A stretch of DNA of 64,000 bases from Dillenia suffruticosa (lineage: Eukaryota > Streptophyta > Magnoliopsida > Dilleniales > Dilleniaceae), in the NCBI GenBank assembly GCA_033439265.1, contig JAVTVX010000029.1, positions 2,549,501 to 2,613,500 of the forward strand, written 5' to 3'. Both the position numbers and the translations under genes were made by a program. The notes under the pieces were generated by a model that was not told the origin of the DNA, searched no databases, and worked only from the letters and a program-made list of their open reading frames with translations. Positions 60,143 through 64,000 of this stretch are shown here, piece after piece (position 1 is the first letter of the stretch; the number at the start of each line of letters is the position of its first letter).

Positions 60143-63100
60143 ATGACAAAGAGGATTTCAGCTTCACAACCAAAATCCCCTCCACCTCCTAGGCCTCCAC
60201 CTCAATTAACTTCAACACCCGAAGCTCGGGATAAATGTGGTTATATTAAGGTCCGTGAATCTGAAAGGGTGCTCACTGTTCTCCGCCATGAAAACAAGAC
60301 AAAAGCCCTGATACTTATGAAAGAATTTATGCAAAAGTATGGAGACACCAGTGGTGAAATACACCGTATTCAATCATATGTGTATCATGGTGTTGCTTTA
60401 TCAGTTGCTGAGCCTCATCTCAAACAAAAACACCTTAGGAATGCAGTTCAATCTGCTCGAAAAGCAATTGAACTTAATCCGAATTCACTGGAGTCCTTAT
60501 ATTTCTTGGCATATTTGCTGTATGAGTTGGCAGATCATGAGGATGACTTTGAGGAGGTTATTCAAGTTTGTGAAATGGGTTTATCTGTTAAAAAACCATG
60601 TAAGATTTCAGAGAGTGATTGGGATCTTCCAACTCCTGAAAAGCAAATTGCTAAAATGCGGGAGTTGCTTCAATCACTCACTAAAAGTGCAAGAATTGCT
60701 TTATCTTGTATTAAGACTGGTGCGGAGAAGCCCTTAGTGAGTCCTGTTAAGTGGGCTTGGGGTGATGATGAGATACCTAAAAAGAGAAAGGAGAGTGATG
60801 GTCGAGTTGCTGGACTAAGGGCATTGAAGAAGATCCCGTTTCCACCTGACAAACACATTAACCTGCAAGATTCTCCGGAGCAAGATATCCTGTTCCATCC
60901 TGAGTATGATCCACTGCCACAATTTTTTTTTTTTTTTTTTCCGTGTTGTTCAATTTGCAACCATCCTCATTAGCTCATAATTGTGCCTTTGTGATTTTTG
61001 ATCGTGTCTTGCTGCAGCAAGCTTCCTGCCACATATTATGGTGAGGCAACAGGCTCTGATGTTGGTAATTCTGAGCATTTTAGGCACTGCAAGACACTGG
61101 TGTTGGTGTATACTGAGTGCTAGTTAAAGTCATTCTGACATAATCGTTAACTTTTCCTTCATACAGATAATCAGAACATGAAGTTCAAAGAACCTGAACA
61201 ATTCGTTGACAACAGCTCTGGAAGACATGTTTTGAAGTCCTCTTCATGCAGCACAGCATACCTTACTGAAGGTTCCTCAAGTGTGACACCCAGTCCAGCA
61301 GGTAAAAAGACAATGCACATTCCAAAGTACAGCTAACTGAGCTTTCTCCAAACGATGTCCTTTTAAATAGATTGCCCCCATTGAAAAACTCTTCCATGAC
61401 TCGATTGATTTTGCAATTGATGGCAGGATGTCAGAATTAGTTGAGTAGGATTTCAGAAGTCTTATCATCTTTAAGGAAATATTGGATATGTGCTCTCTGA
61501 CATCCTAAGCCAAACCCCAAACTCAGCTGCCAATTAGCTCAATTGAGGTGTATATTTACTCAAGATATGTCCAACACAAGCTACATGGGCTTCTTATTAT
61601 CTGTTTTACAAGTATTATTTTTGGATCATATGTGTTAATCTTGATTTTAAATAACATTGAAGCAGAAAATTTAATAGATACATGAGAAACGTAAACAAGG
61701 GGGCAGAAGAATAAGTGCTACAATCATCCTATGCACTTCCTCTTGTCTTGAGACAATGGCTGAGTGGTGGGTGTTTTTGCTTTCTTTTTTTTTTTCCGGG
61801 TTTATAGAAAAGTTGAAGACATTTGCAAGTGCCCTTGTCAGGTTCACTGCAAAGGAATCCTGCTTACTGTTTAGAAACTATATTAACTTATCCGATGGCT
61901 TTCTTTTCTTTTTTCTCCTTATTGTGGGAGTTCTTTGTCTTTGGCTGAATTATGTTGCTGCATTCAACCACTCATCTATTTCATCATGTGCTAGTTATAA
62001 TGCAACACCTGAATTTGTATCTGCTTGCTGGTGGACCTCATTTGTGCAACCTTGTGATATCTGGCTTTCCCACGTTTTTGTCTAGTTTGTTTCAAGGTGC
62101 CTTAGGTTTAGTTTTTTCTCCGTATTCTGTGGAATTTTCTAGAACTAATATGAATTTTTGGAAATTCCATAATACATATATATACCAAACAGATATGCAT
62201 TACTTTGTGGCTATATAAAAGAAAGAACTCAATGAAAAGGAATTAACAAAAAGTGAAAATGAGTCAAGAAAATGGTGCTTCTGATCTGGTCATTAAAACG
62301 CTGATGAAACTTAGAACTAGATAATTAATTTTTCTGAACTTCTTGTAGGTGGAATATAGAGGACCACTTTGGGATGCTGTTGTATGGGCCCATCAGTTTG
62401 ATTGACTGCTTCTGGTTAGAAGCTTCACCCTGAATATGAGGAGGCCTTAATTATGCAAGCTCCTTTGTGAATCCTTGTAGGTATTCCCAAATAAGATCTG
62501 GTAAGACAGGAAATAACTGTGTCGAGTCAACTGTGGATAACTATTTATTATTCCTTCAAGGCATTTAAAGCCAGAACTGGCTGGTGTTGTAGCTGATGAA
62601 TAACGTGACGTATTGAAGCCAATTTCATACTTATTGCTTTTAAAAACTTGTTGAATTTTATTGTTGTGTCAAGGATATCTTTTTATTTTTAGATGCATGT
62701 CCCTGTTAGAGTTTATTTTTATCCACTTTTGCAAATGAAAGGTTTATTTTTCTTTTTTACCTCAGTTGATAGTTATCTCTGCTGAGAACATATTTTTATG
62801 CTGATGTTTCCTATTGCCAAATTGTTATGATTAGCTCATAATGACTTCTGCTGCTGTTCCAAATAGATGGCATTGCATGTAAATTACTTCATATGGTTTC
62901 TGTCGCCGTCATTGTCACTTACCTTCCATCTTTTCTAGAACATATGCAAAGACTGCTAAAAGACTGTTCTTGGAAAAAGAATCTTGGTGCTTTAATTACT
63001 GAGAAGTCAGGTAACACAAATTGCCTTGGTATTGGACTGAGAAATGTGAATGGTGCCAACAACTGCTTCCTGAATGCAATCATACAGGTTTTTATTCTAT

Positions 63101-64000
63101 CAACTTACATCTTAAATTCAAAGCATATCGCAGCTGGGGAATTCTATGGTGTGTTATTAAATTTTTTAACCTTGCAGGCTTTGTTTCGTATAACACAGTT
63201 CCAAGAACAGATTCTCTGTAGTTTTGAACGCCATAGGGATGATGGATATTCATGTGTCTTCTGTGGATTATTTGATGTATTTACCTCGTTAAACATTGCA
63301 CTTGATGATCCGCAAGAGGGACCTGTTTCACCTCGATCTCTTAGGAGTGCTCTCAGCAAATTTGCAGAGGTAACTTCAGTCTCCTTGAGTAATAGTCTTC
63401 ATATGTTCTTTCAAGCTCTTCAGTGTGTGGCTGTAAGGATTGCTCACTAATTGCTTCTCTTAGAGTTCTGCTAATTTTTCAGGGACAAATGAATGATGCT
63501 GCTGAGGTGCTGGAAATTATTTTTGACTCCCTTCATGGGTCATTTGTCCAGGATTCTGGTGTATTAGAAATTGAATCACAACAAAGTAATGATTACGGCA
63601 ACTGGGATTGCTCAAGTCATGCTTGTATAGCACATATTTTTTTCGGGATGGACATTGATGAAAAAATAATATGTGAAAGTTGTGGTCTCGAAAACTTACG
63701 TCGGAAATATACTACATTTTTTCAAAATCTAAATGCTAGTGCACTTCGAGCAGCTAAGGTCTGTCTCACTCCAGATGATTCTTGAGAACAATGTGAAACT
63801 TTAGCTAGCTTACCTGTTTTCTTTTTCTTTTCCTAACTCAGGTCAAGCAAGCAAACAGCTCCTTTGAAGAGCTGTTCAAGTACGTTGAGATGAGTTCCAA
63901 ATTAGGCTGCAATTCAGAGAAAGGAGGCTGTGGAATGTTGAACACCGTCCAGCTCTTTCTTAGAGCTCCTCCACATGTTTTCATAACTGGTGACTTGCAC
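60143..64000 (+). CDS. Ubiquitin carboxyl-terminal hydrolase-related protein, shortened form (partial at window end)
   Basis: Likely exons: 60143-60942, 61018-61064, 61167-61301, 62939-63087 (or from 62867), 63178-63369, 63483-63758, 63842 to beyond the window. Start: MTKRISASQPKSPPPPRPPP. The N-terminal part (ECERALTALR-like RESERVLTVLRHENKTKALI, then SARKAIELNPNSLESLYFLA) matches the DUF627/TPR-like region of the plant family of UCH-related proteins (At3g47910 type). The UCH part has GIGLRNVNGANNCFLNAIIQ with the Cys in the active-site position, EQILCSFERHRDDGYSCVFC, ALDDPQEGPVSPRSLRSALS and GQMNDAAEVLEIIFDSLHGS. Between them are only about 60 residues, where family members have a long DUF629 middle. 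Exon 1 appears to end in a T18 run (six Phe) at a weak CC|GTGTTG donor whose phase fits. It may be a compact paralogue or a decaying copy. Confidence 0.75.
61302..62866 (+). other. Long intron (or deletion site) of the UCH-related gene
   Basis: About 1.6 kb where the missing middle exons of the family would lie. No DUF629-like peptide is readable; a GTGGAATATAGAGG stretch after a TAG acceptor-like site near 62350 is the only faint candidate for an exon relic, and it soon meets stops. Confidence 0.4.

Noticed and set aside
61756-62218. Frames of 88-109 codons in the long intron of the UCH-related gene
   Set aside because: Hydrophobic T-rich readings without family resemblance; they do not match DUF629.

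Overview
The window is nuclear DNA of a flowering plant, almost certainly a eudicot. The genes are split by AT-rich introns with GT-AG borders, the families are plant-specific (NPF transporter, RLCK-VII kinase, thioredoxin h2, TBL), CT/GA repeats sit in 5' leaders, and intergenic DNA is AT-rich and littered with small transposons. The species cannot be named from the sequence alone.

Layout. 0.9-3.4 kb: wrecked plasma-membrane H+-ATPase gene. 4.1-4.8 kb (minus): intact three-exon thioredoxin h2-type gene with a TATA box. 8.0-10.3 kb (minus): intact four-exon NPF2-type NRT1/PTR transporter. 14.4-16.9 kb (minus): dead NDUFAF7-type methyltransferase gene. 17.0-19.5 kb: Mutator-like element with a perfect 10-bp target duplication, itself split by a 1.4-kb solo LTR that has its own 5-bp duplication. 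22.3-24.5 kb: a second Mutator-like element with roughly 500-bp inverted repeats (Pack-MULE) carrying a TBL exon and what looks like the start of CPSF30 in the opposite orientation. 24.8-27.4 kb: dead S-domain receptor kinase (PK1-like), interrupted by a SINE. 28.5-28.9 kb (minus): small four-helix membrane protein of unknown function. 29.5-32.7 kb (minus): intact six-exon RCL1 gene (rRNA processing). 35.4-40.8 kb: intact ten-exon CLP1 gene (mRNA 3' end processing). 42.4-45.5 kb: a very unusual 3-kb pyrimidine-strand tract studded with about eight copies of a G-rich unit of roughly 60 bp that ends in a short hairpin. 45.5-52.7 kb: gene-poor repeat-rich DNA with a clean SINE insertion. 52.7-57.0 kb: intact six-exon receptor-like cytoplasmic kinase of the PBL34/35/36 type. 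60.1 kb to the end: 5' part of a ubiquitin-hydrolase-related gene that joins an N-terminal DUF627/TPR-like region directly to a UCH domain, without the long middle part usual in the family.

The genes do not form a pathway or operon. RCL1 and CLP1 are both RNA-processing factors arranged head to head but 2.6 kb apart, so joint regulation is only a guess. The main story is genome turnover: three large decayed genes, two MULEs (one nested, one gene-capturing), at least four SINEs with recognisable target duplications plus more divergent SINE-like copies, and an expanded pyrimidine/hairpin array. Exon borders were worked out by hand from reading frame, splice signals and family knowledge. No alignment or database search was run.
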